From contig QAXH01006680.1 in the NCBI GenBank assembly GCA_004335635.1, forward strand, positions 1-64,000: a DNA stretch of 64,000 nucleotides, written 5' to 3'. The stretch is from Chloromonas sp. AAM2 (lineage: Eukaryota; Chlorophyta; Chlorophyceae; Chlamydomonadales; Chlamydomonadaceae). The notes under the pieces were generated by a model that saw only the letters and a list, made by a program, of their open reading frames with translations, was not told where the DNA came from and ran no database searches. Numbering within the stretch: position 1 is the stretch's first letter; each line of letters opens with the position of its first letter. Positions 36,248 to 49,303 of this stretch are shown here, piece by piece. The position numbers were made by a program, and so were the translations under genes.

Positions 36248-39193
36248 ATGGCTCAAATTCAGCAGACAATTGTGATCAATCCCTCATTCGCCACCGTACT
36301 TCGCACAGCGCGTCGCCAGCTCATCTTGAAGCCTTCGGCCGCATGTCAGCAACCACTGGCCTGCTCCACATCATGGCAGACTCATGACCCGCACAACAAG
36401 CATCCAAGGCCGCAAGGGCACGGCGAATCATCAGCACTGCCTTCAGGCTTGCAAGGACCTCAATGCAGAGCTTGCCGCCACGTCAGACCACCTAAGCAGG
36501 TGCATGCACGACAAAGCGTGGCATGCGGCGCAATAAACAGCAGGCGGCAGTCAATTCCTCCCGCCTTTCAAGAGAGTGGCAACGGTGTATACCTGCTCAT
36601 GTGGGTATGGGACAGCACGACTCCTATGTCTTCAACTTGACTTTTTTCGGGGGCATCATGCTTGTTATCTGCTTAGGAGGCGAGTGTAAGCTGCTGCTAA
36701 CACCGACCTGTCTGCAGCACCGCAGTAAGCGAGATAACGTGTAGTGACGTTACGACATGACACGACATGCTCTGTTATCTTGGAGGTTCCGGCTTTTTGC
36801 CACGGCAAGCTCCTTCCAGGCGTACATGTGACAGGTCAAGACAGTAATTATCAAACCTCGACGAAGCATGAGACGCATACACATGCTTGGAAGCACAAAG
36901 CAGGCGCAGTATGGACATCATGTATAAAAAAAGCACTGGGGTTCATGCGGTTGCCTCGTGCTGTGCAGGCTTATCAACGTCGTGATCTTCCTCGTAGACC
37001 ATGTGCTGCATGCGCCTTTCATGCAAGCCCTGTACCTCAATCACTCGTACCCCCAAGCCTGGCAATGGCTCTCCCACATGTTCTGCCATGCCAATTGGGG
37101 GCACATATCCAACAAGTGAGTCCCGTAATCTTCAACCAATCTGCCCGGTACAAGCAACTGAACACCATCATTTTCCAACACTCAGCATTACGTACGCAGT
37201 ACATTCGTCATTCTGTGAATCCGACTGCACGTCGTTGTGTGGTCCATTGATGGTACATGCTTATCGACGCTCTATACACCCATAGGTTGGTCCAGATGGT
37301 ACCCAGCCTTGTTTCGTGCATGGCTTGCTAGCGCTCGCACTCGATGCATGGGTTCCTGATGTAATCAATACATACATACGCACTTTGTGCAGTGGCATAT
37401 ACATGATGGCATGTTCTTTGTTTGCCTGGTTGTGCAGTTTGTTCCTGTTGCTGACATTTGGGCGGCTAGTGGAGGAGCTTGAGGGCCCCTGGGGGGTGAC
37501 CTTTGTGTACGTGCTGTGTGGACTAGGTGGGTTCGAACTATGCAGCCTTTTCAAGGCGGCAGAGCGGTCAAAGGATATGGGATGGCAGGGGTGGCGTGTT
37601 TTATTATATACATGTATATAACAATTGTTCAGCGAATTTCGGAACCTGATGGTCAGAAAAAGAGTTACAAATCTCTGGGTTTTTGCACATTTTCACAGTT
37701 GAAACGGCTTTAAAAACCACTGATACTGAGCCATCCAGCACTGGTTTGGGCACTGGTGTGCACTAGTACTACAGGGTTCGCCTGTAACTAACACCTAGAG
37801 CTTGAGCTGCAAGGTAGGGACTGCTTCTGACTCGAAATTTTTACGAACCTGCTTTTATGCCATTTTTGTGAATTTCGATTTTACGAACGTCAAGTTTTTC
37901 TTGAAATTTTAAGGTAAATAATTTTACGAAGCTGATTCCGAATTCGCTGAACAATACGGTATAACAACATATGTACAAAGACCAACAGGGGACGCCATGT
38001 GCACCAAGCGCGGACGCTAGCAAGCCATGTGAGAAACGAGGCTGGAATCCGCCGTGAAATATAGAGGACAGGGCGCTAGGGATTAGATCCTGGCCGAAGA
38101 TTAGAACAGTAGAGGAAAGGACGAACCGTGTCCTGCAGATCAAGCTTGTTCTGGCCACACTTTCATTTGTTGGTTGTGCCGTTGGTATCACCCATTGAAC
38201 TTGCACTGCTTGCATGTAACTGGTCTCCGCCCATGTGCCAGCAGTGACCTGTGATTGTGCATGAACCCTGGTGTCGCCCTGTGCGTGAAGAGTGTCCTAA
38301 GTATGTGATGCCTTCCGCGGCTCCATGCTTGAGCGTCCCAATGTCAAACGACAGATGTTGAGCGTCCCAATGTCAATCGACAGACGTGTGCCACTGCTGC
38401 CTCATTAGGCTTGTGGAGATGGCCCTTGCAGCTGCAGTGATTGCACACATCTGACGTTCAGCCACTGACTGTTGAATGTTCAGGGCCCGTGTGTGTGATC
38501 AGTGCACCCGTCTTGGGCTGCAGGTGCTGCACTCGCCAGCTTTCTTCTGTCCCCTCGAGCAAGCGTGTCGCTAGGTGCCAGCGGCGCGATTTTTGGGCTG
38601 TTTGCCGTCTCAGTGCTCACTCGCCTGTCCTCCTTCAGCCCCAGGCGGTTGCTGGTGGGTGGGTGCAAGGGAAAGCATCACCTCTTGCCCTGCAAGCAGA
38701 GCCGCCAACACCGCGCGTGGTCCGTGCAGATGAACATGTGTGGTGTTTGCTATCTCTTCAGCTTTGTGTGCTTTGAAGGGGAGAAGGAAGGAGAAACATC
38801 TCAGGCCACCTCTGAATCCATGCCATGCTGCTTTCTACCCTTGGAACCCTTCATGCTTGTCCTATGAAGGGGACCGCAGCAAGCAGCGCCATCAATAGCG
38901 CTCAAACCACCGATTGCTTCTTGTCACATGCTTCTAATTCATTGCATGCTGCTGTCTAAGTCATTCCATGCTGCTGTTCAAATCATTCCATGCTGCTGTC
39001 TTCGCAGGAGTCCGTGGTCCTGGGCCAGTTTGTGGTGCGCCAGGTCTGGACTGAGATGACCCAGCAACTGGCCGGCGGTTTGGTGGTTGGGGGGTTGCAC
39101 GTGAGCCACCTGGCCCACCTGGGGGGCGCCATGGCGGGCGTGTGCCTGGTGCTCATGTTGCAACGGGTGCCCAAGGGGGAAGGCGAGAACTGA
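36248..39193 (+). CDS. Rhomboid-family intramembrane serine protease, probably organellar
   Basis: Five exons: 36248-36600, 36969-37115, 37438-37526, 38524-38654 and 39008-39193. Spliced length 906 nt, 301 residues, in frame. The first 110 or so residues are basic, Ser/Arg/Gln-rich and lack acidic residues, like a chloroplast or mitochondrial transit peptide. The rhomboid core follows: LLMLINVVIFLVDHVL (helix 1), HMFCHANWGHISNNLFLLL (the H..N region), EELEGPWGVTFVYVLCGLG, the catalytic serine in GASGAIFGLFAVSVL, and the catalytic histidine in VSHLAHLGGAMAG. The protein would cleave membrane proteins inside the bilayer. The sequence looks closest to plant plastid rhomboid-like proteins (RBL group), an inference without a search. 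The helix 1 junction uses the donor after 36600, which makes Met across the splice. Confidence 0.92.
37610..37985. mobile_element. AT-rich inverted-repeat element in the third rhomboid intron
   Basis: ATTGTTCAGCGAATTTCGGAA at about 37623 is matched by its inverse TTCCGAATTCGCTGAACAAT near 37936-37956. Both are flanked outward by ATAT-rich sequence. The interior near the right end repeats TTTTACGAA three times at 20-60 base spacing. There is no coding frame. This is unlike the TTTGCCAG family and may be a second kind of non-autonomous element. Confidence 0.5.
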
Positions 39194-41161
39194 TGGCTAA
39201 TCTTCAGCACTATATTTGCCAGAGTCTGGCGTACAGTGTGCTGCGGAATGCCTGTACACAGTTTCGACCTCCCAAACTGCACACACTGCACGGTTCTGGT
39301 GGGGGCACCCACTATGCACTTACAGATCTATCACAAGTTCTTGAGACAAAATACGATGGCACCTGATATTGGGATGACTTTGAACTTGAGGGTTTGTATA
39401 GTGGTGCTCATTTTGGCCGCGGCCTTTAGTGCTCAGTCAAGCCTTGACCCTGCAAGCTGGCAGAGCTGTTTGCTGGATATCTTTGCGCGATCCTTCAGCC
39501 CTTGTAGTGTGCAACGTGTCATGCTAGCTGAGGCTGTGGTAACTATCATGCGTGCTCGCTGATCTGATGGAGTGTCGGTAGAGGGTGTGCATTCACCACC
39601 AGACAGACTGGTTTCTTGTTGGCATGAGCAGGCAGTACAACAAAACTGCTTGCCACCCAATTGTATGTGCCGCCCAGGCGGCCTGGACGGCACAATAGCT
39701 CATGTAGACTGACTGCGACACAGGGATCAAGCCTTACAGAATATAATCCTGCCAAACATGCCATGAACGCACTGCCGACCTGCTAAACCTGTCATGTGCA
39801 ATCATGCCTTAGGTTGCCTCCCTGCAACAAGCTTGATTTGCACCTAGGGTAAGAGTCTGCCGCACAGGTGTCTGCAATCAGCCGTATCACTATCAGTCAG
39901 TCAGCATTCCTTGCATCGAGTGATCAAGGCAATCAAAGCTGCTAAGGCAAGCTTAACTGACAGTTGAGTAGAGAAAACCCTTCATTGTTCACACGTTTTG
40001 TCAGCTCTGCACGGCTCCGCAATTGACAAGAAGACTGCGCGCCAGAAGAATGAGTAAGCATAAGCCCGCAGCAACGCTTACCACGATTGCAACACATCAG
40101 GCCCCCAAAGCACACTACACCACATCCATGTCCACACCATGCAGCTCCAGAGTAACCAGGAAAAATCATGCTAGAAACTGAAAACCTCCCTGGCGATGTT
40201 GGCCTAGTTGCCTGCTTGTGTTGCTCTCAAGGCAGTTGTGTTTGCACAGCCATTCAAAAAAGCCAATCAAATCGTCAATGCGAGCCATTACACACATGGC
40301 TGTCCAGAAGAAGATGTTTGCCAGTTCTGGGACAATTCTTGTGTGAGTCACTCTGGCGATTCGCATGCACCGTGTCAAGGCGAATGCTTGTACACACTTG
40401 GCCAGACGATGGGCTGGTCCATTGCACAGGGAAAGTAGTCAACCTGGGGCTCATTGGCATATAATCACGTCTGTCAGCTGATGAGAGTAAGCAAGTTGCA
40501 TGCTTGAACCCAGGATCTGAACACAACGGCAAAATCCCGTCTTGCAAGCATCCGTGCAAACATCCATTTGTTATCATGTCAGCTGATTGCTGTTCAGTCC
40601 TCTGACGTGTGTCTGAATACCCAGACAGTGCCACGTAGGGCAAGGCATGTGCATGCGTGCAATCTCCATGGCATACCAAGGATTTGTTATTCCATCTGGC
40701 TGTTCCACCGGGGCTCACAAATCAAAAGCGAAGATTAGGACTTGGCGAATTGTTGTAGCAACTCCAAAGAGCTGTAAGTTAAGACACTGCATCCCACATA
40801 ACTCCGTTAGTCAGGAATGCAAAACACAGCATCATCCCGTCATTATCCACATGCTTCAGTCACGTCTCAGTCAGGAGCCCAACTTTTGGTCTTGATCACT
40901 TGCCAACTGTCTACCCCTTTGAATCGCTGGTCACAGTACTGTCACCCAGGCCACTGCTGGCTGCAATGCCATCGTGATTAGCTTTTTGCGATTTCGTATA
41001 AACCAAGCTGGTTGCATTTCCTTCATGAGCCAGCTGCTTGCGATTTCGTACATAACCGCATGCTTGTAATGCCGTCGCGACCTTGCTGCTTGTAATGCCG
41101 TCGCGACCCTGTCAAGACCCCGCTGGTCACAATGCTATCACGCTGATGAACTGCCGGCAGT
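39194..41161. other. Convergent intergenic region between the rhomboid and NT-C2/DIL genes
   Basis: Nearly 2 kb with no convincing exon. It carries one single MITE end at 40307-40340 and a duplicated CTTGTAATGCCGTCGCGACC near 41066 and 41089. The rest is unassigned. Confidence 0.5.
40307..40340 (+). mobile_element. Single MITE end
   Basis: AGAAGAAGATG then TTTGCCAGTTCTGGGACAAT. No inverted partner within 1 kb. Confidence 0.6.
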
Positions 41162-44100
41162 CTACGCATTGTTGATGGATGAACCCATGCGTGAGCTTGA
41201 AGCCACCGACATGGCTCCCCGGAAACGAGCCCCTGAGTACCACAGCTCGTGCAGCAAACGGAAACGAGCACCGCCGCCTGTGGGTGCTGCCATGCTGCCA
41301 AACCCTACAAGCTCGTCCTCGCTGTCTGCATCGTATTCAACACCAGGCTCAGCACCAGCGTTAATCTGCATAAAAAGAGCAAGGTATGTGAAAACGATGG
41401 TTGAGCTCGGAGAGCAAACAGTGTGTAGGGCCGCAATAGGCACAATCATAACACACTCCGACCTACAACCTCACGCGCCAGCAAACCCTCTGCCATGGTC
41501 GCTTGTCTGTCACTTGCTGATGCAGTGGAGCTGCAGACGCCATTGCCATGCTCGTGACTTTCATGCTGTAGCTTGTTCCCACGTCCTTTGCGGCATTTAC
41601 ACGCCCTTGCTAAGAGCCTTTATTGGCTTCTCAGTTGACGTTGTATGAACTTGGCATCAACCATTCAACCCCAAAATCCTCTCACCCTGAGCAGCAGTTG
41701 TTCCTCCATTGGCGGCCTGTAGGCCACGCTCAGGTCCGTTAGCGTGGGCCTGCCGCCGCCCCACCTCAGCTCCTCCTCCTCCAGGGTGCGCAGGATCTCG
41801 GGGCTGATGGCGTCCATGGCGTACTCGTCGGGCTGGAAGGCGACAAGGATGTGCTGCATGGACCTGCATGGCGAGGGAGATCAGGACCGCACACGTCTTT
41901 CCAGCACATTGATTGGCTATCTGGGGACAGCGACAGCAATCCAGTTATCACGTTACGTTACGTTACGTTACACCAGCTAGGTGATTGGTGGAAGCCAGTG
42001 AGCCTGACAAGTACTTGAACATGGTCCTACAACAGGCGTCACTCTGCCTGCGTTGACAGCGGGGGAAGAAGGCAAGGCAAAAGAACAGACCAGGGGTCCA
42101 ATAACTTCTGTGCATTCCAGCCCATGCAGCTCCAAACTTGCCATCCACTTGTCATCCCCGGCACAACTACTCTGAGCCAGTCTACGCGGCCCCTGCCCGC
42201 GCTGGTGCCTGACCTGATTGACAGCGCCTGGCACACGTCCCTCCTGATGGTTGCCTCCAGCAGCAGCTCCTTGGGCATCATGAGCAGGTCGGCGGTCGCG
42301 CGCAGCAGCGGGAAGAGGGAGGGGGGCGACCCTGCTACGGTGCCCGAGTCAGCCAGACCGCCCTCCGTTGTAGCCCACTGCAAACAAAGGTAGCGGAGCC
42401 TCATCAGCACGGTGCATAATTGCACCGCCTTTGAAGGGAAGCAAAGGCATTTGAAGGAGGCTTCTCAGCACAAGACCTACCAAACCGGGAACAGACAGGC
42501 CTACAACAAAAAGACCTTAACCGCGACAGCAGGTGACATGACTGAGCAGTGGACACCCGCATTCAACACTCCATGTCGCCATGTGACAATCAGGTTACTT
42601 TGTGACCCTGTCCCCTCAAGTACAGCCTTCAATACTGAACAATATGAAAGACAGCAGCAACCAGCCCCGAGCATGTGTTCCCCACCTGCTGCAGTCGTGT
42701 GACGGTCATCTTGACGCTCATGCCGCTGCCAAACGTCAGCAGTCCGCGCTGGAAGGGCAGGCTGGGCTCTTCCAGCTGCGGGGCGGGGGCGCCGGGGTAG
42801 CCCCAGATGCTGTGGGTGGGGTCGTAGTCTGACATCAGGTCCAAAGGAGTCTTGCCAGCTGCGACAGAGCAAAATCAATTCTGGTGTGTTCGAGCTTTAA
42901 ATAAGGGCCATTTGATTCTGTGAGAGCCATAAACCTAATCAGCAGAACCGGAGGCAACCAAGTGTGACTATCAGCTGTCTCCGTCGTGTGGAAGCCATTA
43001 AATCTAAGAGCAAGCGAACCAAGACGTAACCAAGCATGGCCATGCAACAATGGATGGTCCTGCAGCCGTCGCTGTGCCTGTCTCTAGTCCTTCTCACGCG
43101 TTATATGTGCAAGAGCACCCAAAAGACAAGAGTCCATACCAGCCTGCCTCAACCAACCCTTGTCATGGGGGTTGGGCTCGACTGCTCGACCTCCTTCCTT
43201 GCCCGGGACCGGCGTGCTCTTCCCTTCCTGCTTTCTTTCTTGCTATAAACTACCCCTCGCACCCCGGCTTCTGACGGTCTCCCGGCCTGTTTCGCACTCA
43301 CGTTGGCTTACGAGGTGGTGGAAGAGCAATGCATCCACCCGTTTCAGGCACTGCAGCAGCGCCTGCTGCCGCAGCTGGGGCACATGGCCTGCCACGGGCG
43401 GCCGGCCCCGCCCGGACGGCTGGAAGGCGTGCATGTTGGCCAGCCGCCCGCTGACAAGCCGCAGACCCTCAAACCACCGCTTGATTGCTGACTCCTGTAC
43501 AGGGCAAGGCAGCATGCGCAAGTGATAAAAGCGTACAGGATAAGCGAAGAGTTGCAAACTTGGCCACACGTTTAGAGTGTTTGAGGCTACCTGTAAGCGG
43601 CTGACCATGGTGGCTAACACAGCATGAAATGACATCCAAGCAGCTGCAGACTATCATGATGTCTTTGTCACAAGACTCTGAGCTGTTTACCTGCATCCTA
43701 CGTGCTTCTACCATGCCCACGCTAACTCAACAACTTGCATTACCTAACACATACAGCAGGCCTGATGCACACCTTGACCCTGACAGCACACCCAGTCGAG
43801 CCATGTCAGCTGTGCATTTGCGATGTCAGCAGTGTACGCACCTGCTGTGCACGCTTAGATGCCGCTGTCGGAGCGCCCGGCCGAGCCGCCCCTGCCGCCG
43901 CATCTGTTACTGCCGGCAGCAACACGCCGTCCCACAGGTGGTTCACCACCAAATCGAAGGCGGTGCGCTCAAGAGCCAGCACCTGAACAAACAGCATGCC
44001 GAATTGCACCTTGGGATTGCAAGCATGGTGGGAAACAGCATGAGAGGCAAAGGTAGAATCACCATCATACATGCCGCTCCTTGTCTGTGCCATCACAGCA

Positions 44101-47100
44101 TTGCCCACCTAATGCATGGCTGCAATCACAGTAACCCGAACCAACCCATCTCCAGGGCTCACGCAGTGTCAGTGGGTGTTTCTGATAACAACAGACGGCA
44201 TTGCGAGCCATCCCGAATGCCATGACGCACCTGTGGTGCTATACTGTCACACACAAGCGATGGCATGGCTGCCGTGCTTGAGCAGTGGTGCAGCAGCGCT
44301 CGCATGTGCGTGAGGTTGCTCCACCAGAAAGACAGCGTGGCAAGGTCGCCTGAACCGCACTCCAACTGACCATTGATCAACCGGAGCATGTGCTGGCCGA
44401 ACACGGGTGCCTGTTGAGGTCCCAGGCACACCTGCAACACAAGTGACGAGGGCACCTAGGTGAGAGCATGTTCTTTTTGTTTGTGTGTGTCTGGGAAGGG
44501 GGAGGGGATTTCTGTAGGCATCATGCTCATGGTTTGCTGATCGAGGTACTGTCAAGCGCATAGACTGTTTGGTCTGCAGCACCGCATGCTGCAAAACCAT
44601 AGGAAGCGAGAAGCCATGTAATGGCTGCACGCTGCAGAAATATGGGTCATGGATGTCGACTGTATATGCCTTGAGAACTGGACGACTCCCACCAGCATGC
44701 ATGTAGAGCTGAGTCAGCTGGGCTTCATATCAGCTGTACTCAGACCGCCACGAGCATGCGTGGAGAGGTGTGCACATGCAGTTGGGAGCATGCAACCTGA
44801 CGGCTGAAGCATTGGTGGCTCTGAAAGCCAACACCAGCTGCATTCAGTTGGCAGCAGCCAATGAAACTTGATGCAGCACTTCATGCCTGTGTTTGTTATA
44901 TCCAGGAGGCATGGTGCAATACCTCAGGCTGCTACCATGGCTGTTTGAGATGCACACTGCTCAGGCCATTGGATGGCCTACCAGACCACCTCAATCCCAC
45001 CCTCTGTCTGACTTGCACTGCCTTTCAAACTTGTGCTGCATGCCATGCCCAGAAGTTTGCACAAACTCCAGACCCCCAACATGGCTGGCACGAAAGTACT
45101 CCTCTGGCCAAGCATCAACAGGCTCCACAGTTGAAGTGTTCTCAATTGAATTGCTGGCACAGGCCTTGTCGCTTGTGCAGCATCCCATGCACTTTGGCAT
45201 GCAAAAACACGCACCATGCAGCGGACCATCCTCCTGGCTGCTGCATGTGCCGCCCGTTCTGACCGTTTGCTGCTGACTGCCACCGGTCTCGCCATGTGCA
45301 CTGTCATCTCCGCTGCTGCTGCGATCAACAGCTCGTTGTTCGCAGACTCCGATATGCTGTTCATGCTGCTCGCATGCTGAAGACCCATGGCCCTGCAAAG
45401 CAACAGGATAGGTGCTCACTTGCAGGTCGCAGGCAGTGGCCATACACAAGATACTGGGCTGCTGATTATCCCTGCTTTCTGTGCTTGGTCAACGATTCTG
45501 GTATCCATCTTAGCTACAGACGGTACAAAGGAATTCAGAACAGGCTCGGATGAGTATGCCTGCCAAACTGCAAGCATCCGGTTGGTATCCGTCTTTTCAG
45601 AACAAACGCAAACTCCTTTCCACAAGAATTGAGTTATCCCACTCCTTTGCAGGCAGGTTGAATGAAGCATGGCAGGCGAATCGTTGATGTACGCATCACC
45701 AACTGACCTGTTGGCGATATAGGGTGTGGTAAGGCCATGGTTTGAATCTTCCATAGTGCTGCGTGGGGAAGCTGGAGCATGCCCGTTACTGCTGGCAGGT
45801 GTGATGGAGAGGTGTGACATGCGCTGAGCTGCAGAGGTGGCTGCAACAGCCGATGCGGCAGCTGCAGAAGCGGCCGCAGCTTGACCATACCGCTCCCGCA
45901 AAGAGCCAGATTGGCTCCCATTGCCGTTCTGCATGTCGCTGCAGAACATACAACACAAGCGCACGAGTACATCATGCACAATGCGTTACGGTTGTGTTAC
46001 ATCAACTGCTGGTGGTGTACTTGGGGGTGCAGCCAAGAGCACTACGTGCATGCTGTTCCTGTCTGCTCTCAAGACTCTTGACATTGCAAGCATTAATGCT
46101 ACCACAGACGGTTCCAGCTTACACACAGCACAGCAATTCTATGTTAGCAACTCGTGTAACATTGAGAAGCAGCTGCCCAAATCAGCAGCAGTCCACGCCC
46201 ATAATCTATATGTGACATGGTATTACGTGCCCTCAGTCTACTGTGCCGCATGGACTTAACTAGGGCTTCTGCTAAACCTAATGCACCACAGCTGTGTGTG
46301 CCAGCTCACCTCATTACTCGTGGCCTTGGTGGAATTCCCGTTGCTGCTGCTCGTCCATTGGCAGCCTGCCGTTGTCCCATTTTGCTAGGGGAGTCTGGCA
46401 CTTCATCATCCTCATGTGATTCCTCGATGGCATTCATTGCCTTGGATTCTTCTCGCTGTTTGATGCTGAGCTTCATTCCACCGTCAAAACCACGTAAGTC
46501 CTGCTCCTCGTTCACCACTTGTGGTCCCTTGCCAGTGTATTTGTAACGCAGGAATGAGCTGAGGTTGGCAGTCATGCGGGAACCTGCAGGTTAAACATGT
46601 CACATGCAAACCCGTGTCGGCATGAGTCCTGGCTGGCCCTGCTGTTAAGCACTGCCTTGTCCAACGTAGTATGCATTCCAGTGCACAAGTGTACTCCTTG
46701 CCCTGGACTGCTGCCCTGCTACAACTCTGCTACATGCTATCTGACACACCTGTTGTGTCTGTGCTCATGGAGCCACCATCGTCACCGTCGCCAGAAGCAC
46801 CCACAGTGGCGCTTGATTTCTTCCAACGTGTCCTGCATGTTGCATTGCAAGCACGTCAAATCTATGAACTGCAGATTTAGGTAAACGCAGCTGGGGCAGC
46901 TTTTGGAGCAAAGCTTGTTGGCACATTTTCAGCCCAACTCACGCCTCAGCTGTCACGGACCTGATGGTGATGAGCAGTTGAGGGTCGCCTACGGCTGAGT
47001 GGATCTGCTTGTTGCAAGACACCATGAACGCCCGGGTTTCCTGCTTGTCAATCGCGGCGAACTCCGACAAGTCGATGACTACGCGCCCAAGTGCTGCAGT

Positions 47101-47564
47101 AGCTTGAGTCCGTCCGTCGGTCTCCAAAATGGCCAGAATCAGACATTTCTTTTTGAAGGGCCCAAGCTTGTTCGGATTTGCTGAGCCGGTGGGTGCCTGT
47201 ACGAAGCAATGTGCAGTAAGGTCTGGTTGCACAACACACTCCACGCATCCTGACAGGTTTTCTCAAAGCACTGAGTCCCGGTTGACAGGACTTGTGTTCT
47301 GCAGAAGCTGCCCACCTTGTACAGTGTAGCACTGAGCTCAAACTTTTCATTGAAGCGAGCCACATTGCCCAGCTTTCCCGGCTGGGTCGACGGATACACC
47401 GAACGCGTAGCGCCTCGCTTCTTCTTGCCCCTCTGCCATCCGACTGCCACAGCGCGATTCCCTGAGTCCGGCCAAGGCTGCAGATTATGGATTGTCACCG
47501 CATATTCAAAGCGTTGAGCGGAGAGTTTGTCCTTGAGCTTGCCAAACCCGAAAAGCCCCTTCAT
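41162..47564 (-). CDS. NT-C2 domain protein with DIL-like C-terminal domain
   Basis: The ATG at 47564 opens an N-terminal C2 (NT-C2, EEIG1/EHBP1 type) domain. It spans exon 1 (47564-47316, FGKLKDKLSAQRFEYAVTIH to NEKFELSATLYK) and exon 2 (47196-46943, FKKKCLILAILETDGRTQAT, LGRVVIDLSEF). A low-complexity Ser/Ala-rich linker follows in exons near 46583-46310 and 45939-45708. Further exons are 45392-45215, 44431-44231 (LATLSFWWSNLTHMRALLHH), 43982-43842 (ALERTAFDLVVNHLWDGVLL), 43494-43312, 42858-42686, 42377-42214 (LLMMPKELLLEATIRRDVCQ), 41863-41686 (ILVAFQPDEYAMDAISPEIL) and 41365-41162. The second half resembles the dilute (DIL) fold of myosin-XI tails as found in plant NT-C2 proteins. The likely role is membrane or cytoskeletal trafficking or organelle positioning. 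The exon 2-3 junction does not join in frame with the sites I chose, so a small exon may be missing. Confidence 0.82.
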
Positions 47565-49303
47565 TTCAACAGTGGGTTACAACGACTGTGGTGCTAACAA
47601 TGAAGCCAGAGCATACTGCTAATGCATACTGCCGGCAATGTATCAGCTGGGGAGCGAATCAACGTTAGGAGTCGGGGAGAAGGTGGCCGAACCGGTCATT
47701 GCCGTTTCCATCCGCTGCAACTGGAGGGCCTCTGCCAGCCCATCTGCCAGTCCATCTGCCAGCCCTGAAGCCCCGAAGACTTTCTCAAATTTTCACCTCT
47801 GCACGGACAATGACCCTACACACACGCCCAGTGGAGGCGGGCCCGACGCTTTGCTAACGCTAGGCAGGTGCAGCTGAGCCGCGCATACTCGGGCGTGCCA
47901 TACTGTGTCTAGTTGGTGTCGTACGCATTCACGTCGAACACTTTGACAGCCAGCAGCGAGCCAGCAGCGGCATTACATTACAGTCTTTTTGCCACCAGAG
48001 TGGCCCAAACTGGATCCAACAGGCACCAGTCAGTGGCTTTGTCTTCTATTACAAGCTGCAGCTTCTTTGACAACGGAATATGCGCAACAGTGGGGTAACT
48101 TGTGACAAACGTTTGGGTCTAACGAGGTTTGCGGTCAGGATAGCACAGGTTGACCACCACCATTACTATCGCCATGTGTCGCAATATCCTTCACTTGTGG
48201 GTTGGACGGTCTGGGGCTGGGGTCCCTCCCTCACGTGATAAATTCCCTGGTTGTCGTCATGGCTCGGTTTGTAACTCAAATAGGCACTACTTGAGGGTCA
48301 GCTTCTGGTAGCAACATGCAGTCCAGCCGATCCAGCCAGAACGCCTTCTGTCAACCCAACGCACTGTCGACCCTGACTCACCTCTATCAGGCCAATCTGA
48401 GCTGCAGCACCACCAGCCTGCCTTTCATGCTGAGCACATTGCAATTAAACAATTAAAACAGTCAAAAAAAGATGATTACAAAAAAGCTATCCTCGCGTTT
48501 CAACCCCCTTTGTACCACAGAACAAGCCAGGACAATAACATGACCGTGCCACTGCCATGAATTGTCCCAAAATTCAGTCATCAGTAAGGCTCGTCATGTG
48601 CATGTTTACGCCAGCATGGGCCATGGCCGGTGTTTGACTGAACATGCTGGAAATCTGACGTACAACAGCAAACGGCATGCACGCAAACCTTACAAGGTAG
48701 AGGGTTCCAAGTATGCAAAGACACGTGAAGAAAGTTGGTGTTCATCATGATGTGAAGGCAAGCCCAAGGAAAAGCCCACTGCAAATAAGTCCGTGGCATG
48801 CCACGATGGAGAATGCTCAAGCCACAAGCAGCCTTTGGTTACCAGCGGTATTCTAGCTGCTAGTAAACGTAACAACTTAAGATCAACGTCCGATCCAAAG
48901 AATACCAATTGTGTGGAATGCCTCGCACGCAAAGCCTGCCTTCAATTTTCGCTGTTTTCGCGTGCATTACGTGTGGTGCAACTTCTTGCTGAAGTCATTT
49001 TCAGGATGCACTGGCAAATGTGTGACAGCATAGTCCGTGACAAGGGTGCAAACAAGCGCGTACATCTAACAGAATCTGACTGCGAACTACTCTCAAGTTA
49101 TCAGACAGGCCGCCACAGGACATGAAACAACAGTGGTTGGTGCAACATTCCTACAGCTGCACTGCCTTAAGCCATGTGTGATCGTTCCAATCTAACGCAG
49201 CATCTCTGGGCACAACACACATCCTTGCGCTTGTCAACGCAACCACTAAGGCTGTGTTACGAACAGAGCTGCTCCCAACCCTGCTTTCTAGCCTGATGAT
49301 GTC
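47565..49303. other. Intergenic region between the NT-C2/DIL and OPR-like genes
   Basis: Holds the promoter of the NT-C2/DIL gene (which starts at 47564) and the 3' UTR of the OPR-like gene. A short SPSASPSASP frame at 47640-47877 (+) is repetitive and unsupported. No RNA gene or mobile element was recognised. Confidence 0.4.

Noticed and set aside
41948..41972. GTTAC repeats considered as telomere-like
   Set aside because: Only about four units, not a TTTAGGG-type telomere sequence, and located in an intron of the NT-C2/DIL gene.
43629..44225. 198-residue plus-strand frame
   Set aside because: Antisense over NT-C2/DIL exons and introns, Cys/Arg/His-rich with no recognisable domain.
47638..47877. 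Short plus-strand frame with SPSASPSASP
   Set aside because: Formed by a local CCATCTGCCAG repeat; no splice partners or homology seen.
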